From DASXVX01 sp036504075 (GTDB lineage: Bacteria > Bacillota > Sulfobacillia > Symbiobacteriales > Symbiobacteriaceae): DNA of 64,000 nt. The DNA lies in contig DASXVX010000090.1 of NCBI GenBank assembly GCA_036504075.1, positions 14,313 to 78,312 of the forward strand, in the 5' to 3' direction. Numbering within the stretch: the first letter of the stretch is position 1; each line of letters begins with the position of its first letter. Positions 39,542-49,786 of the stretch are shown piece after piece. A program made the position numbers and the translations under genes. The notes under the pieces were generated by a model. The model saw nothing but the letters and a program-made list of their open reading frames with translations. It made no database searches and was not told the origin of the DNA.

Positions 39542-40330
39542 CTAGGCGCCGCGCCAGTCCAATCGGCGTAGCCCGATGGTCATGGCGGCCAGCAGCCAGA
39601 CCGTGAGAAGCCCCGTCAGCATCCAGAAGCGACTGCCGAAATGCCCGCCCAGCGCTTCGGTAATCGCCATTGCGGCCTGGCCTGTCGGGAGAATATAGCT
39701 GGTGATCTGCATCGGCAAGGGTAGGCGGTCCATGGGCACCAACACGGGTGACAGAAACATCACGACCACATAGACCATATTGCTATACAAGTTAATCTGA
39801 CCCGGCGTTCGGGCAAAGCTGCCCACCATTACACCGACAATGGTGAGGCTGCCGGCCGCCAGAATGGTCAACGGCAAGGCGGTGGCGACGTTCAGCAAGG
39901 GGATAGCCAATAGCCAGTGGCCGAAGAGGAGGCTGACCAGAACCCCCGGCAGCGCCGCCACCAGACTGAGGGAAAGCAGGCTGGCGGCAAAAGCGCTTTT
40001 TTTGATGGGAAGAGTGGCGTAGTAGTCCATCTCTCCCTGCAGCCGGAGTATGCCGACCCGGTTAACCGCAAAATTGACGGCGCCAAAGCCAATGGCGATA
40101 ACGGCATTCCCGGCGAGAAAATCGTACGGTCTGTTCCCCAACGAACCACTGAGGAGCCACAGTAGCCCTAGTGGCATCACGATGCTGAAAAGGATCATGA
40201 ACGCGGCACTGTCCTGGTAGTCCGCCCACTGGAGCCAAAACAGGAAGATATACTGCCGCCGCCACGGCAAGTTGACCGCTTGGTCCTCGAACGGCACCGG
40301 AACTGCGAGATCAGCTTTCAAGGCGCTCAC
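39542..40330 (-). CDS. ABC-2 type exporter permease
   Basis: 262 aa with about six hydrophobic segments (for example residues 43-62, 71-90, 105-130, 138-160, 170-195 and 232-252) and a polar N-terminus of ~35 residues. No solute-binding or signal features are seen, which fits an ABC-2 export permease. The ATG at 40330 lies 20 bp inside the end of the ATPase gene, so the two are translated as a pair. In this position it most likely exports the lipopeptide and may give self-resistance. Confidence 0.85.
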   Translation of the reverse strand: MSALKADLAVPVPFEDQAVNLPWRRQYIFLFWLQWADYQDSAAFMILFSIVMPLGLLWLLSGSLGNRPYDFLAGNAVIAIGFGAVNFAVNRVGILRLQGEMDYYATLPIKKSAFAASLLSLSLVAALPGVLVSLLFGHWLLAIPLLNVATALPLTILAAGSLTIVGVMVGSFARTPGQINLYSNMVYVVVMFLSPVLVPMDRLPLPMQITSYILPTGQAAMAITEALGGHFGSRFWMLTGLLTVWLLAAMTIGLRRLDWRGA

Positions 40331-41252
40331 CTCCGCTTAGCTCCAGATAGACATCTTCGAGGTTGGGTGTGACGATGCGGAAGTCGTCCAGCAGATTCAG
40401 TGACGAAAGCAGCCGAGCGAGGGCGGATTCGGCTTCGGGGCGTGTCACCGTAATCAGAAACCGACGCGTTCCGACATTTCGCACGTTTGCAAAGCCGGTC
40501 AGAAGATCGGCGGCGGCTGGGGCGGTCTCCGGTCGGAAGAGCAATTCAAGGCGTACCAGTTTCTGCACCTTGGCTTTCAGCTCCCCGGGGGTTCCCATCA
40601 CCAGGACCTTGCCCGCCCGTATGATCGCCACACGATCCAGGGCCTGCTCGGCTTCAACAACGTTGTGCGTGACCAGAACCACGGCCGAGCCGGCATTGGC
40701 ACTTGTCCGGATGCGTTGCCAGATTACGCGGCGGACCTCCGGGTCCAGGTCGTTTGTGGGCTCATCGAAGATCAGTACCGGCCGACGACCGACGAGAGCT
40801 GACGCGATGGCCAGCAAACGGCGAAGCCCGCCGGAGAGATTGTCAAATGAACGTCGGGCGTAAGGCGTCAGGCCAAACTCTTCCAGCAGTTGGGCGGTTT
40901 CTTGGCGGGCGGCCGGCTGTGACAACCCACGCATTTGGCCGGTAACTTCGAGGAGAGCCTGCGCACCGACGGTTCGTGGCAGGGCAAATCCTTGTGGCTG
41001 AACGGCGACGTACTGACCGCCACGGGCCGGCTCCTTTATGAGGTCGTGCCCGAACAAGTGAATGGTACCGCTGGTGGGTTTAATCAGCCCGGCCATTTGC
41101 CGGACCAGCGTGGTCTTGCCAGCCCCGTTGGGTCCCAGCAGTCCGAAGACTTCCCCCTGGTGAACGGATAGGTTGATGTGGTCGTTGGCAAGCGGCTGGT
41201 CCGTTCGGTACCGTTTGACCAGGTCGATGATCTCGTACGCGGGGACAGGCAT
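40311..41252 (-). CDS. ABC exporter ATP-binding protein
   Basis: 313 aa. Walker A is GLLGPNGAGKTT (residues ~38-49), the Q-loop is near residue 86, the signature is NLSGGLRRLLAIA and Walker B is VLIFDEPTNDLDPE, with the switch His in VTHNVVEA. A C-terminal extension of ~90 residues after the core is common in drug and bacteriocin exporter ATPases (DrrA/BcrA type). It is co-transcribed with the permease from a well-formed promoter at 41381-41409. Likely role: efflux of, or immunity to, the cluster product. Confidence 0.9.
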   Translation of the reverse strand: MPVPAYEIIDLVKRYRTDQPLANDHINLSVHQGEVFGLLGPNGAGKTTLVRQMAGLIKPTSGTIHLFGHDLIKEPARGGQYVAVQPQGFALPRTVGAQALLEVTGQMRGLSQPAARQETAQLLEEFGLTPYARRSFDNLSGGLRRLLAIASALVGRRPVLIFDEPTNDLDPEVRRVIWQRIRTSANAGSAVVLVTHNVVEAEQALDRVAIIRAGKVLVMGTPGELKAKVQKLVRLELLFRPETAPAAADLLTGFANVRNVGTRRFLITVTRPEAESALARLLSSLNLLDDFRIVTPNLEDVYLELSGGERLES

Positions 41253-41380
41253 GGTTTCTCCTCCAATGGATATTTGGTGCGTGATTGTATTTTGAAGTCT
41301 ATGCGCAACGGGAAGAGGGGTTGTCGTATGCTAAAGACAGCTAATTATGATCATATTAAATAATAACCCTAGTTATACTT

Positions 41381-41409
41381 AATATACGTTATACGCAATA
41401 CAATATCAA
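41381..41409 (-). promoter_or_regulatory. Sigma-A-like promoter for the ABC exporter operon
   Basis: On the minus strand: TTGATA (41409-41404), a 17-bp spacer, TATATT (41386-41381), about 130 nt before the ATPase start. It lies in a strikingly AT-rich stretch (41336-41425) between the divergent exporter and PPTase genes, with repeated TTATAC words that could also serve the plus-strand gene. Confidence 0.55.
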
Positions 41410-41526
41410 CTAAATTTTTGTATGAAGAGCTGCATTTTCTATGGCTGAACTGCTGCCCGAGTGCCAAACACAGGTGACCATGGAAACAAAGGCGTCCTTC
41501 CGGCGCCGGACGAGGAGGAGTAGCCG

Positions 41527-42279
41527 GTGAGCCCTGCTGGTTGGGTCCCTTTCAGCGAGTCCTTTTCCCTGGGCGAGTTTCACGTTCATGTCTACCGGGT
41601 GCGGCTGACCGTTACCCCGGAGCGTGCTGCCAGGCTCCGTCTCGCCCTGTCTCCTACTGAACGAGATCGGGCCGACCGGTTCCGCTTTCGGCGAGATCGG
41701 TCGGCGTGGATCGTCAGCCGTGCCGCTCTGCGTTGGGTGCTGGCTCAGTATACCGGCGTCCCGTCGCACGACCTGAGTTTCCGGGAGGGGCAGTATGGAA
41801 AGCCATTCCTGGACCCCGGTTGCGGTGGGGCGTGGCTGCAATTCAACCTGTCGCATTCGGGCGAATTGGCTCTCATTGCCCTTACTGTCGGGCATGAGGT
41901 CGGAGTGGACGTTGAGCGCATTCGGCCAGACGTCAATGTGGTTGCGCTAGCCCATTCCGTGTTCTCTGAAAGGGAGATAGCGAGGCTGACCACCCTGTCA
42001 CCTGACCAGCAGACGGAGATGTTCTTCAACGGGTGGACCCGTAAAGAGGCATTTATCAAGGCGGTGGGAGAGGGGATCTCGTTCGGGCTCGACAGGGTAG
42101 AGGTGTCGCTAGCCCCCGGTGAACCAACTGCCCTTCTGATGGTAGACCGGGAGGGATATCAGGCGGAAGACTGGTCGATGATGGCGCTGGAACCCGGGCC
42201 CGGTTACAAGAGTGCTCTTGCAGTAAAGGGGAACGGGTGGGTTCTCAGGTGCTTTGATTTGCCGAAAGACTTTTGCTGA
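41527..42279 (+). CDS. Sfp-type 4'-phosphopantetheinyl transferase
   Basis: 250 aa from GTG 41527, preceded by GAGGAGGAG. It carries the Sfp-class motifs: FNLSHSGELALIAL near residue 105, GVDVERIRP near residue 128 (Mg-binding acidic residues) and WTRKEAFIKAVGEGI near residue 169. It moves the phosphopantetheine arm from CoA to the Ser of carrier proteins. Targets here are the PKS ACP, the functional NRPS T domains (five internal plus the terminal one) and the type II PKS ACP. It is the last recognisable member of the biosynthetic locus before the recombinase. Confidence 0.93.
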   Translation: MSPAGWVPFSESFSLGEFHVHVYRVRLTVTPERAARLRLALSPTERDRADRFRFRRDRSAWIVSRAALRWVLAQYTGVPSHDLSFREGQYGKPFLDPGCGGAWLQFNLSHSGELALIALTVGHEVGVDVERIRPDVNVVALAHSVFSEREIARLTTLSPDQQTEMFFNGWTRKEAFIKAVGEGISFGLDRVEVSLAPGEPTALLMVDREGYQAEDWSMMALEPGPGYKSALAVKGNGWVLRCFDLPKDFC

Positions 42280-42737
42280 ACCTTCCTCCACGGATGGCCT
42301 GGTTTGTCCATAGTCCGATGGCAGGAATGACCAGCCGAAGTTGGCGGTGCAAATCAGCGCAGAAGCCGGTCAGAAAACGGTTTCCTAGCACTGTTGTGCT
42401 CGTCAGGTGGTGCACGCCGAGGCCACCAGTTCGCCGGTTTCCGAGTCGGATGGCCCCAGAAGTTTTTGGGTGGTGTGGACCGAGGCGCCGTTTTGAACGT
42501 GTGTCGCTGCCCCGGTATTTTGCGGGGTTGCAGGTCTAATTCCTGTGGCCAACCCAAAATGGGGGACAGGCTCCGGAGGCATACTCCGGAGCCTGTCGTC
42601 GCATTTCGCCCAACCAGTGGGCCCCAATTTGTCGTCAACTCCAGAGACGTTTGAAGGTTGGACCGCAGGCGTTCGTTTCGTACTCGTCGTCCCAGCCGGG
42701 ACCGGATTACCTTGTAAGGCTCTGGGCATTCCGCTCG
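42280..42737. other. Non-coding gap between the PPTase and the recombinase
   Basis: No convincing gene; the short frames here are without ribosome binding sites or recognisable motifs. It contains a perfect 13-bp hairpin at 42565-42597 and a second imperfect hairpin at about 42524-42556 (GGGTTG ... CAACCC around CAGG / CCTG). I searched for the missing 5' half of spoVR here and did not see it. Confidence 0.6.
42565..42597. terminator. Perfect 13-bp inverted repeat, possible terminator
   Basis: Arms GACAGGCTCCGGA and TCCGGAGCCTGTC around a 7-nt loop. There is no T tract on either side, so it may be a terminator without U-run, or a structural or recombination-related hairpin. It lies between the convergent ends of the PPTase and recombinase genes. 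Confidence 0.5.
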
Positions 42738-44303
42738 TCAGGTGTGGCTACCAAGAGACTTCGTATTGAACAGAATCGTCATCTGCTTCTCGCCGTTCGG
42801 CGCCACGTACGCCGTGATCTCCCGAACGAAAAACCGGAGCAAGTGTTTCTGCTGCTCATGTGTGATGTCGTCCCACACATCCAGGCTGTCCACCGCCTTG
42901 GCCAGAGCTGCCTCATCAATATCGCCGGCCTGCAGTTCGGCCAACCGTAATGCTCGCGTGGCTTCATCCAGGGCCGCCTTGGCTTCCCCTTCTTGAGCCG
43001 CCAGCTCAGTCAGCCGGTTATTCACGACAGCCGGGTTGATCGTGCCCTGTTCGAACGCCGCTACCCATTTCTTCTTGGCCGCTTGGATGCGGTTATGTTC
43101 GGCCTCAACAGCCTGTAGTTTGCTGCGCACCTGGACAATTACCTCGTCCCGCTGCTGTCGGTACATCGCCATCAAGGGTTCCCGGTTGTCCACCGCGGAT
43201 TCCCGCCGCACTTCGGCAAGGACTCGCTCCTCAAACCCGTCCTGCCGGAGCATCCGGCAGTCGCAGTCGGCGCGATGGCGGGTTGATCCCTGACAGGCGT
43301 AGTAGGTTTGGCCGGCACTGCTCCGCACCCCAACCAAGGTGAAGCCGCACTGGGCGCACTTCACCAACCGGGAAAGGAGGAAGGGGCTGGTCAGTCCCCT
43401 GCGGCCCTTTTTCTTATCCGCCCGGTCCTTGCGCAGCCGCATGGCGGCGGCGAACTCCTCATCGCTGATCAGGCGGGGATAGGCATCCTCCACAACGATA
43501 GGCTGCTGGCCCGGGAGGTAGCGGGGCTCGTCTCTGTGTCGCCGCTTTCGCGGGTTGATGACCTTCACGGCGTAAAGCAGCCGTCCGACGTAGGCCTCGT
43601 TCTTCAAGAGGTTGCCGATCGTGACCTGACTCCACGTTCTGCCCTGCGGCGACGGGATCTTCTCCATGTTAAGCTGCCTGGTGATCGAGTTCTGGCCGAT
43701 TCCGTTGAGGTAATCCCGGAAGATCCGCTTAACGACCTCGCCTTCGATCAGGTCGATCTCGACGTTGTCCGTACTGCCGACGAACCGATAGCCATAGGCC
43801 AACTTGCCCATGGGCTTGCCTTTCGCCGCGGCGGCGTACTTGCCGGCTCGGGTGTTGCTGACGATGCGGTTGCGGTCCATCTCCCCGACGGTGGAGAGCA
43901 GGGGCAGCACGATGTCAGACATGCCGTTCAGCGTGCTGATGGGCTCCGTGGCGGATACGAAATGGCACACCCCATCCCACTCGTCCTGGATTAGCACCAG
44001 GGTGTCGCTCGTACGCCGACTGAGCCTGTCAAGCCGGTAGACTACAACACAGTCGACCAGGCGATGGCGAATGGCCTTTCGGAGTTGGGTGAGGGCAGGG
44101 CGGTCCATCACAGTGCCGCTGTATCCGGCATCAATGAAGACGCGGGACTCGTTCCAAGTCCAGCCGTGTTCCCGGAAAACCCCCATGCAGTGCTCACGCT
44201 GAACCTGCAGTGTATGACCTTCGCCCTGATCCTCTGTGGACCATCTTATGTAGGCCGCAACCCGGTTGGGGTCGACCTTCGCCTTTCCGAAATCGGACAG
44301 CAC
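42738..44303 (-). CDS. Large serine recombinase (integrase/excisionase type)
   Basis: 521 aa, GTG start at 44303. The N-terminal resolvase domain begins AAYIRWSTEDQGEGHTLQ, with the nucleophilic Ser near residue 23 and the conserved YRLDRLSRRTSD near 98-109. A 'recombinase' DNA-binding domain follows (GYRFVG ... FRDYLNGIGQNSITRQLN). A zinc ribbon (CAQCGF ... YYACQG ... DCDC) lies near 335-375, then a coiled coil (~390-450). This is the architecture of phage-type and skin-element recombinases (SpoIVCA, SprA). It starts one base from a truncated spoVR reading the other way, so the attachment site is probably in the 44304-44350 junction. No excision factor is recognisable nearby. Confidence 0.95.
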   Translation of the reverse strand: MLSDFGKAKVDPNRVAAYIRWSTEDQGEGHTLQVQREHCMGVFREHGWTWNESRVFIDAGYSGTVMDRPALTQLRKAIRHRLVDCVVVYRLDRLSRRTSDTLVLIQDEWDGVCHFVSATEPISTLNGMSDIVLPLLSTVGEMDRNRIVSNTRAGKYAAAAKGKPMGKLAYGYRFVGSTDNVEIDLIEGEVVKRIFRDYLNGIGQNSITRQLNMEKIPSPQGRTWSQVTIGNLLKNEAYVGRLLYAVKVINPRKRRHRDEPRYLPGQQPIVVEDAYPRLISDEEFAAAMRLRKDRADKKKGRRGLTSPFLLSRLVKCAQCGFTLVGVRSSAGQTYYACQGSTRHRADCDCRMLRQDGFEERVLAEVRRESAVDNREPLMAMYRQQRDEVIVQVRSKLQAVEAEHNRIQAAKKKWVAAFEQGTINPAVVNNRLTELAAQEGEAKAALDEATRALRLAELQAGDIDEAALAKAVDSLDVWDDITHEQQKHLLRFFVREITAYVAPNGEKQMTILFNTKSLGSHT

Positions 44304-45407
<1,104 letters not shown>

Positions 45408-45414
45408 CATGCAA

Positions 45415-45445
45415 AGACCGGCTGGGCATGGTGTCCAGCCGGTCT
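45415..45445 (+). terminator. Terminator after spoVR
   Basis: Perfect 11-bp stem AGACCGGCTGG / CCAGCCGGTCT with a 9-nt loop, 8 bp after the spoVR stop and followed by a short ATTG. It fits the end of the spoVR transcript. Confidence 0.65.
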
Positions 45446-45499
45446 ATTGCAGTCCAATGTTGGCGCATGGAACACGACTCTGATAGCGTGAAACCGCAA

Positions 45500-45523
45500 A
45501 GGCGGGGGCCCCGGTCTCCGCCT
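45500..45523. terminator. Probable bidirectional terminator
   Basis: Stem AGGCGG / CCGCCT with a GC-rich loop, followed by GTTTTG on the plus strand and TTTG on the minus strand. It sits 14 bp beyond the stop of the minus-strand gene ending at 45537. Confidence 0.5.
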
Positions 45524-45536
45524 GTTTTGATTGTGC

Positions 45537-46727
45537 CTACTGCCAGCCCATTCGGTACCGGAGCACCCAGGGGATTACCTGCTGCCTGAGCGTACGCTCA
45601 AACGCCCCGAGGCCGGTCCCTTCCACCCGGAAGGCGGGGGGACCGCCGGCCAGGTCGCCCAGGTCGCCCAGGGCGATCAGAATATCGGCGCCGTCATCCA
45701 CCAGGCGCCCCCCCGCAGACTGCACCAGCAGCCGGTAGGCATCCTGATCGACCCCGGCACCTGTTACCAGGACCCGCCAACCCATCAGAGGGGCTGCGCC
45801 GGATCGACTTGCCCGTTCGGCCAGAGCCCGGGCGAACTCCAGGCGCTCCTCCGCCAGGCGCTCCTGCAGGCGGCGCAGACGCTGGCCGTAGCGGGCGTCG
45901 AGATCGTTCATCTCACGCTGCTGAACTTCCTGGCGGCGCTGGAGATCCTCCGCTGCCGAGGCGACCTCCGCCCGGACCCGCTGCAGCTGGAACTGCAAAT
46001 CCTTCTCCGCTTGTCGGGCTGTCTGCTTCCAGTCCGACCGAGTCCGCTCCCCCTTCCGGATGTCGCTGGACAGGGAATTCAAGGCGGACTCCTTCTGCTG
46101 GAGGCGATGGACAAGGGTACTCTCATCTTGCCCGGACGGCTCCGCGTGAGACGCAGGCGATGACCAGGGCACGCTAACACCGTCGAGAATCCGGCGCATC
46201 ATCGCCCGGCCGTTAAACAAAAAGATATGGTGCTCCTGCCACGCCCGGGTGCCCATTCCGTCCAGCAGAACCGAAATTTGGGCCTCCCGGCCCAGCATGC
46301 GGAGAACGGCGGTCAGCCAGAAGATGGGAGCCCCCTCCCTATGGGCCTGCGCCAGCCGCCCAAGGGTAAAGGTGGACCCGTAGCGCTCGACATCGCCCAT
46401 CGAGCTGATGCTGGCGTGACGACGGGCCTCCACGAGAAACTTCCGCCGTGCCGGATTACGCCAGGATCGCAGCAGAGCGAGGATCTTTCGCCGTTTGTCC
46501 AACTCCGAGTTCCGCACGCCACCCTCTCCGAGGTGGCGGCAAATGGCGTCCAGCTCGGTGTATGGGATCCTCACCAGAAGGTCCGCCGCGCAGTTGAACT
46601 CCTCAGCCTCCGCGTCGGGAATCGCCTGGGCTGCCGGATCGGAGTCGAACCACTGTCGCAGCACGGTGAGCTGACGCGAAACCGCCCCCACCGATGGCAA
46701 CTGAAAGAGCCAGTCACCCGACGCCAT
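45537..46727 (-). CDS. Coiled-coil protein with DUF2325-like C-terminal domain (paralogue A), function unknown
   Basis: 396 aa from ATG 46727, preceded by GGGAGGTGAG; a start at 46751 is less likely. The N-terminal ~190 residues have no recognised motif. Residues ~210-315 form a strongly charged coiled coil (KQTARQAEKDLQFQLQRVRA). The last ~85 residues (GWRVLVTGAGVDQDAYRLLV ... GADILIALGDLGDLA) match the pattern of DUF2325, a small Rossmann-like domain. It overlaps the stop of its paralogue at 46714-47976 by 14 bp, so the two are co-translated. I do not recognise a function; the pairing suggests two subunits of one complex. Confidence 0.8.
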   Translation of the reverse strand: MASGDWLFQLPSVGAVSRQLTVLRQWFDSDPAAQAIPDAEAEEFNCAADLLVRIPYTELDAICRHLGEGGVRNSELDKRRKILALLRSWRNPARRKFLVEARRHASISSMGDVERYGSTFTLGRLAQAHREGAPIFWLTAVLRMLGREAQISVLLDGMGTRAWQEHHIFLFNGRAMMRRILDGVSVPWSSPASHAEPSGQDESTLVHRLQQKESALNSLSSDIRKGERTRSDWKQTARQAEKDLQFQLQRVRAEVASAAEDLQRRQEVQQREMNDLDARYGQRLRRLQERLAEERLEFARALAERASRSGAAPLMGWRVLVTGAGVDQDAYRLLVQSAGGRLVDDGADILIALGDLGDLAGGPPAFRVEGTGLGAFERTLRQQVIPWVLRYRMGWQ

Positions 46728-47976
46728 GGGTCTCACCTCCCAGCCCGGCACTGGCGGCGTGTCTCATGACAATCCGGGGCAGCACCTCGCTGCGTACGAC
46801 CCGGTCGAAGGAGGCCAGCCCGGCCTTGGGACACCGCAGAATCAGGGCGCCGGGACCGGCGGCCTTGCGCAGTCGATGTTCGGCCGCATGCTTGGCGACA
46901 TCCGTCATGAGGATGACAATGTCCGCTCCTGCCACCGCCTCCGGCACCCGGTTGAGCTTCTCTACTGCACTGACGTGGGTAAACCGGCCGCCGGCGGCCT
47001 CAATGAGCGTCCGGTATCCATCCGCCCGGGCATCATCACCGACGACCGTAACCGCCAGACCCGTGAGGGGCGTGTCGGGGGCCCATGCGCTCCGCTCGGC
47101 CAACGCCTCGGCGAAGTCCCGCGTGAGCGCCTCCACTTCCCGCTGGGCTGCATCCACTTCCGCACACCACCGGTCCGCCGCCGCTGCCGCAGTCTCAGCG
47201 TGCCGGACCTCCGCCTCAGCGAGTTCCTGCTGCAGCCGCTTCAGCTCCGCAGCCAGCCTATCCATCTCCGCTGCGGCCTCCCGTTCCGCCTGCCACACGC
47301 GCGAGATCAGGACCTTCCGCTCCCGCCCGACCTGATAGAGGCTGCGCCGCATGGATTGGAGCTGGAGATCCCGGCGGCGGATGCACTGGATCAGCCGCCG
47401 ACGTTTCTGGAACCCGCACTTCTGCCAGATGATCGGAGGCTGGTGGAGCAGTCGCTGCATCAGCGCCTGGCCATATCGGTACCAGGCCTCACGGTGCTTA
47501 CGCTCCTCGGGGGACCAGCCGGTCATCACCTCCGGCAGCCGGTGAAAATGGCCCCCCCTGATCACAAGGACGTCGCTGAGGAAGACTCCGTCCGTCCGGT
47601 ATAACGCCGGCAACTGCTCCAGCTGGCCCAGTTGCACCGCTCTCGACATCTTGTCGTGTTTGAGGTTGATGCCGCTGGTCAGCGCCGCCCGCACCTGCGG
47701 CTCACGCCAGCGGTAGAGGACATAGCGCACCAGGCGATCGGAATCCAGGGCGTACACAGCCGGAACGCGCACCTTCCCCCGCTTGAGCACCTGAAGGAGC
47801 TCTTCCGGGGTCAGCTGGTCGATTGCGCCGGCGATCATTCCGAATTCGGCGACCTCTTCATCCGGGTAATCCGGGTGTCCGGGCAACCTCGTCAGCAACT
47901 GGTCGGCTTTGGCCAGAATCTCTTCGGTGGTGTGGAAGCTGGCCACGTCCACCAGGCTGCGGTCATTGCGTGTCAT
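46714..47976 (-). CDS. Coiled-coil protein with DUF2325-like C-terminal domain (paralogue B), function unknown
   Basis: 420 aa; AAAGGG precedes ATG 47976. The layout is as in the neighbour: an N-terminal helical region, then a basic segment with two Cys (QKCGFQKRRRLIQCIRRR, near 205), a long coiled coil (~235-300), and a C-terminal DUF2325-like domain (LAVTVVGDDARADGYRTLIE ... ADIVILMTDVAKHAAEHRLRK) that is the better match of the two. In DUF2325 proteins the VVLMTD...H pattern is typical. The promoter probably lies in the AT-rich 47985-48040. Function unknown. Confidence 0.8.
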   Translation of the reverse strand: MTRNDRSLVDVASFHTTEEILAKADQLLTRLPGHPDYPDEEVAEFGMIAGAIDQLTPEELLQVLKRGKVRVPAVYALDSDRLVRYVLYRWREPQVRAALTSGINLKHDKMSRAVQLGQLEQLPALYRTDGVFLSDVLVIRGGHFHRLPEVMTGWSPEERKHREAWYRYGQALMQRLLHQPPIIWQKCGFQKRRRLIQCIRRRDLQLQSMRRSLYQVGRERKVLISRVWQAEREAAAEMDRLAAELKRLQQELAEAEVRHAETAAAAADRWCAEVDAAQREVEALTRDFAEALAERSAWAPDTPLTGLAVTVVGDDARADGYRTLIEAAGGRFTHVSAVEKLNRVPEAVAGADIVILMTDVAKHAAEHRLRKAAGPGALILRCPKAGLASFDRVVRSEVLPRIVMRHAASAGLGGETHGVG

Positions 47977-48098
47977 GCCAACATTCCCTTTCTGATTTCA
48001 TTTATATATGTATACGATTGAGAGGCGCAGTAAGTTCGGTCTCATTTAAGTCGTGTTAGATGGAGATTACGATGCGAAACGTGAGCCCAACCAAAGCT

Positions 48099-48128
48099 GA
48101 ACCGGCAGGCGTCTTTGCCTGCCGGTTC
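48099..48128 (-). terminator. Terminator of the dicarboxylate operon
   Basis: Perfect 12-bp stem GAACCGGCAGGC / GCCTGCCGGTTC with the 6-nt loop GTCTTT, 45 bp past the transporter stop on the minus strand. Confidence 0.7.
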
Positions 48129-48172
48129 GCTCGTGCTCAGGGGTTTGAGCTGATTCAATTTGAACGAACCCG

Positions 48173-49681
48173 TTACATCAGGCCGACCCATTTCCAGTAC
48201 GTGCTGGCCATGAGCAGAATCAGCAGGTAGCCGATGACGGTGATCGGAATGCCCGACTTCATGAAGTCTTTGGCCGTAAAGGCGCCGGTACCGTATGCCA
48301 CCATGTTTTGCGGGGCGTTCACCGGCAAAATGAAGCCGAAGCTGACGATGAACTGCTGAATGAGCACCATGCCCATGGGGTTCAGGTCCGGCCGCTTCAG
48401 GGCCGTCATCAAGGCGATGACGATGGGAATCAGCGTGGTGGACAGGCTGGTGGCGCTGGCGAAGCCAAAGTGGATGAAGATGTTGAACAGGCCCAGCACC
48501 GCCACGATGGCGAGGACCGACATGACCTTGACGCCGGTGGAGGCGACAAACGCGCTCGCCAGCCACGCCGCCGCCTGGGTCTTCAGGAGCACGCCGCCCA
48601 GGGAAATGCCCACGGCAAAGAGGATGATGGTGCCCCAGGGTACCTTGTGCTCCGCCTCACCCCAGCTGAAGACGCCGATGCCGGGGGTCAGCATGAGCGC
48701 CACGGCGACGAGGGTGGTGGTGGTGGAGTCCAGCGGATGCAAGATTTTCTCGGTCGCCCAGAAGCCGAGCAGCAGGACGGAGATGATCATCAGACGCCAC
48801 TGGCGCGGGGAGACGGGACCCAGGTCGGCCAGCTGCTGCTTGACCATCGCCTGGCCGTCCTTGATCTCATCCACTTCCGGCGGGATCACCTTGATCATGA
48901 CAAAGTAGAGGACCACCGACATGATGATCGACCAGGGCGCCGCGTACATGAACCACTGCGGCCAGGTGACGGTGGCGCCCTTGAAGGCCTTTTCCATGAG
49001 ACCGATGGCGACCACGTTCTGGGCGGCGGCGGTTTTGATGCCGATGTTCCAGATCGAAGCGGACTGGGCGGAGGCGATCATCAGCAAGGCGGCGAAGCGG
49101 CTGTCCTTCTTCAGCCCGAACGCCGCGACCATGCCCAGAATGATCGGCACGATCGCGCCGACGCGGGCCGTGGTGCTGGGCACGAAAAAGGCCAGCACGA
49201 CGCCGACCAGGATGGCGCCCACCAGGATGCCTCTGGTCTTGGAGCCGACTTTAGAGAGAATCCACAGGGCGATGCGCTTGTCCAGCCCGGTGGTCTGCAT
49301 GGCGGCTGCCAGGAACAGGGCGCCGGCGACCAGCATGGCTGCCGGGTCGCTGAACCCGGCCAGCGCCCAGGAAAGGGCGGTCTTGGAGGTCAGGATTTCC
49401 GCCGGCTTGTCCGGATTGGGGCCGAGACCGAGCAGGAGCGAGATGAGTCCAATGATAAGAGCGGCGCTGACCGGGTAGGAGACGGCTTCGGAGATCCAGA
49501 GGACTACGGCGAAGGCCAGGATCGCCAGGGCGTGGTGTCCGGCCACCGGCAGTGCGGCAGGTAGCGGCAGGACCCAAACCAGCAGGAGGACGGCAACAGC
49601 GGCGGCGAGCCACGCCCATTTGACCGGCGGGGCGACTTTGGTGGAAGTCGGTACTGCGGGAATCGCTGACAAGAAGACCAC
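48173..49681 (-). CDS. DASS (SLC13) family sodium-coupled dicarboxylate/anion transporter
   Basis: 502 aa, highly hydrophobic, about 11-12 membrane segments beginning at residue ~24. It matches the divalent-anion:Na+ symporter family: ILAFAVVLWISEAVSYPVSAALI near the N-terminus, a repeat with PSTTARVGAIVPIILGMV near 168, and the second-half counterpart FIHFGFASATSLSTTLIPIVIAL near 405. Likely substrates are C4-dicarboxylates or citrate-type acids, taken up across the cytoplasmic membrane. It is encoded 105 bp downstream of a CitB/DctR-type regulator and its kinase, so it is probably their target. The GTG start at 49681 has only a weak ribosome binding site. Confidence 0.9.
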   Translation of the reverse strand: MVFLSAIPAVPTSTKVAPPVKWAWLAAAVAVLLLVWVLPLPAALPVAGHHALAILAFAVVLWISEAVSYPVSAALIIGLISLLLGLGPNPDKPAEILTSKTALSWALAGFSDPAAMLVAGALFLAAAMQTTGLDKRIALWILSKVGSKTRGILVGAILVGVVLAFFVPSTTARVGAIVPIILGMVAAFGLKKDSRFAALLMIASAQSASIWNIGIKTAAAQNVVAIGLMEKAFKGATVTWPQWFMYAAPWSIIMSVVLYFVMIKVIPPEVDEIKDGQAMVKQQLADLGPVSPRQWRLMIISVLLLGFWATEKILHPLDSTTTTLVAVALMLTPGIGVFSWGEAEHKVPWGTIILFAVGISLGGVLLKTQAAAWLASAFVASTGVKVMSVLAIVAVLGLFNIFIHFGFASATSLSTTLIPIVIALMTALKRPDLNPMGMVLIQQFIVSFGFILPVNAPQNMVAYGTGAFTAKDFMKSGIPITVIGYLLILLMASTYWKWVGLM

Positions 49682-49786
49682 CCCCGTAAGTTCTTAGCAC
49701 CGCAGTGCTTCGGACGGAGGTGGAAACAATCCTATTTTGTGGCGTTGGATTCGTTAATCTCATACATCCCGTTTGAATCATAAGCG

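Noticed and set aside
42515..42556. tRNA 3' end serving as an attachment site
   Set aside because: The CAGG-TCTAATT-CCTG hairpin resembles a T-arm but the T-loop is wrong and no cloverleaf could be drawn upstream; the break inside spoVR is a better attachment site.
44064..44303. Extension of SpoVR upstream to 44064
   Set aside because: This part is the antisense of the recombinase start and has no SpoVR similarity.
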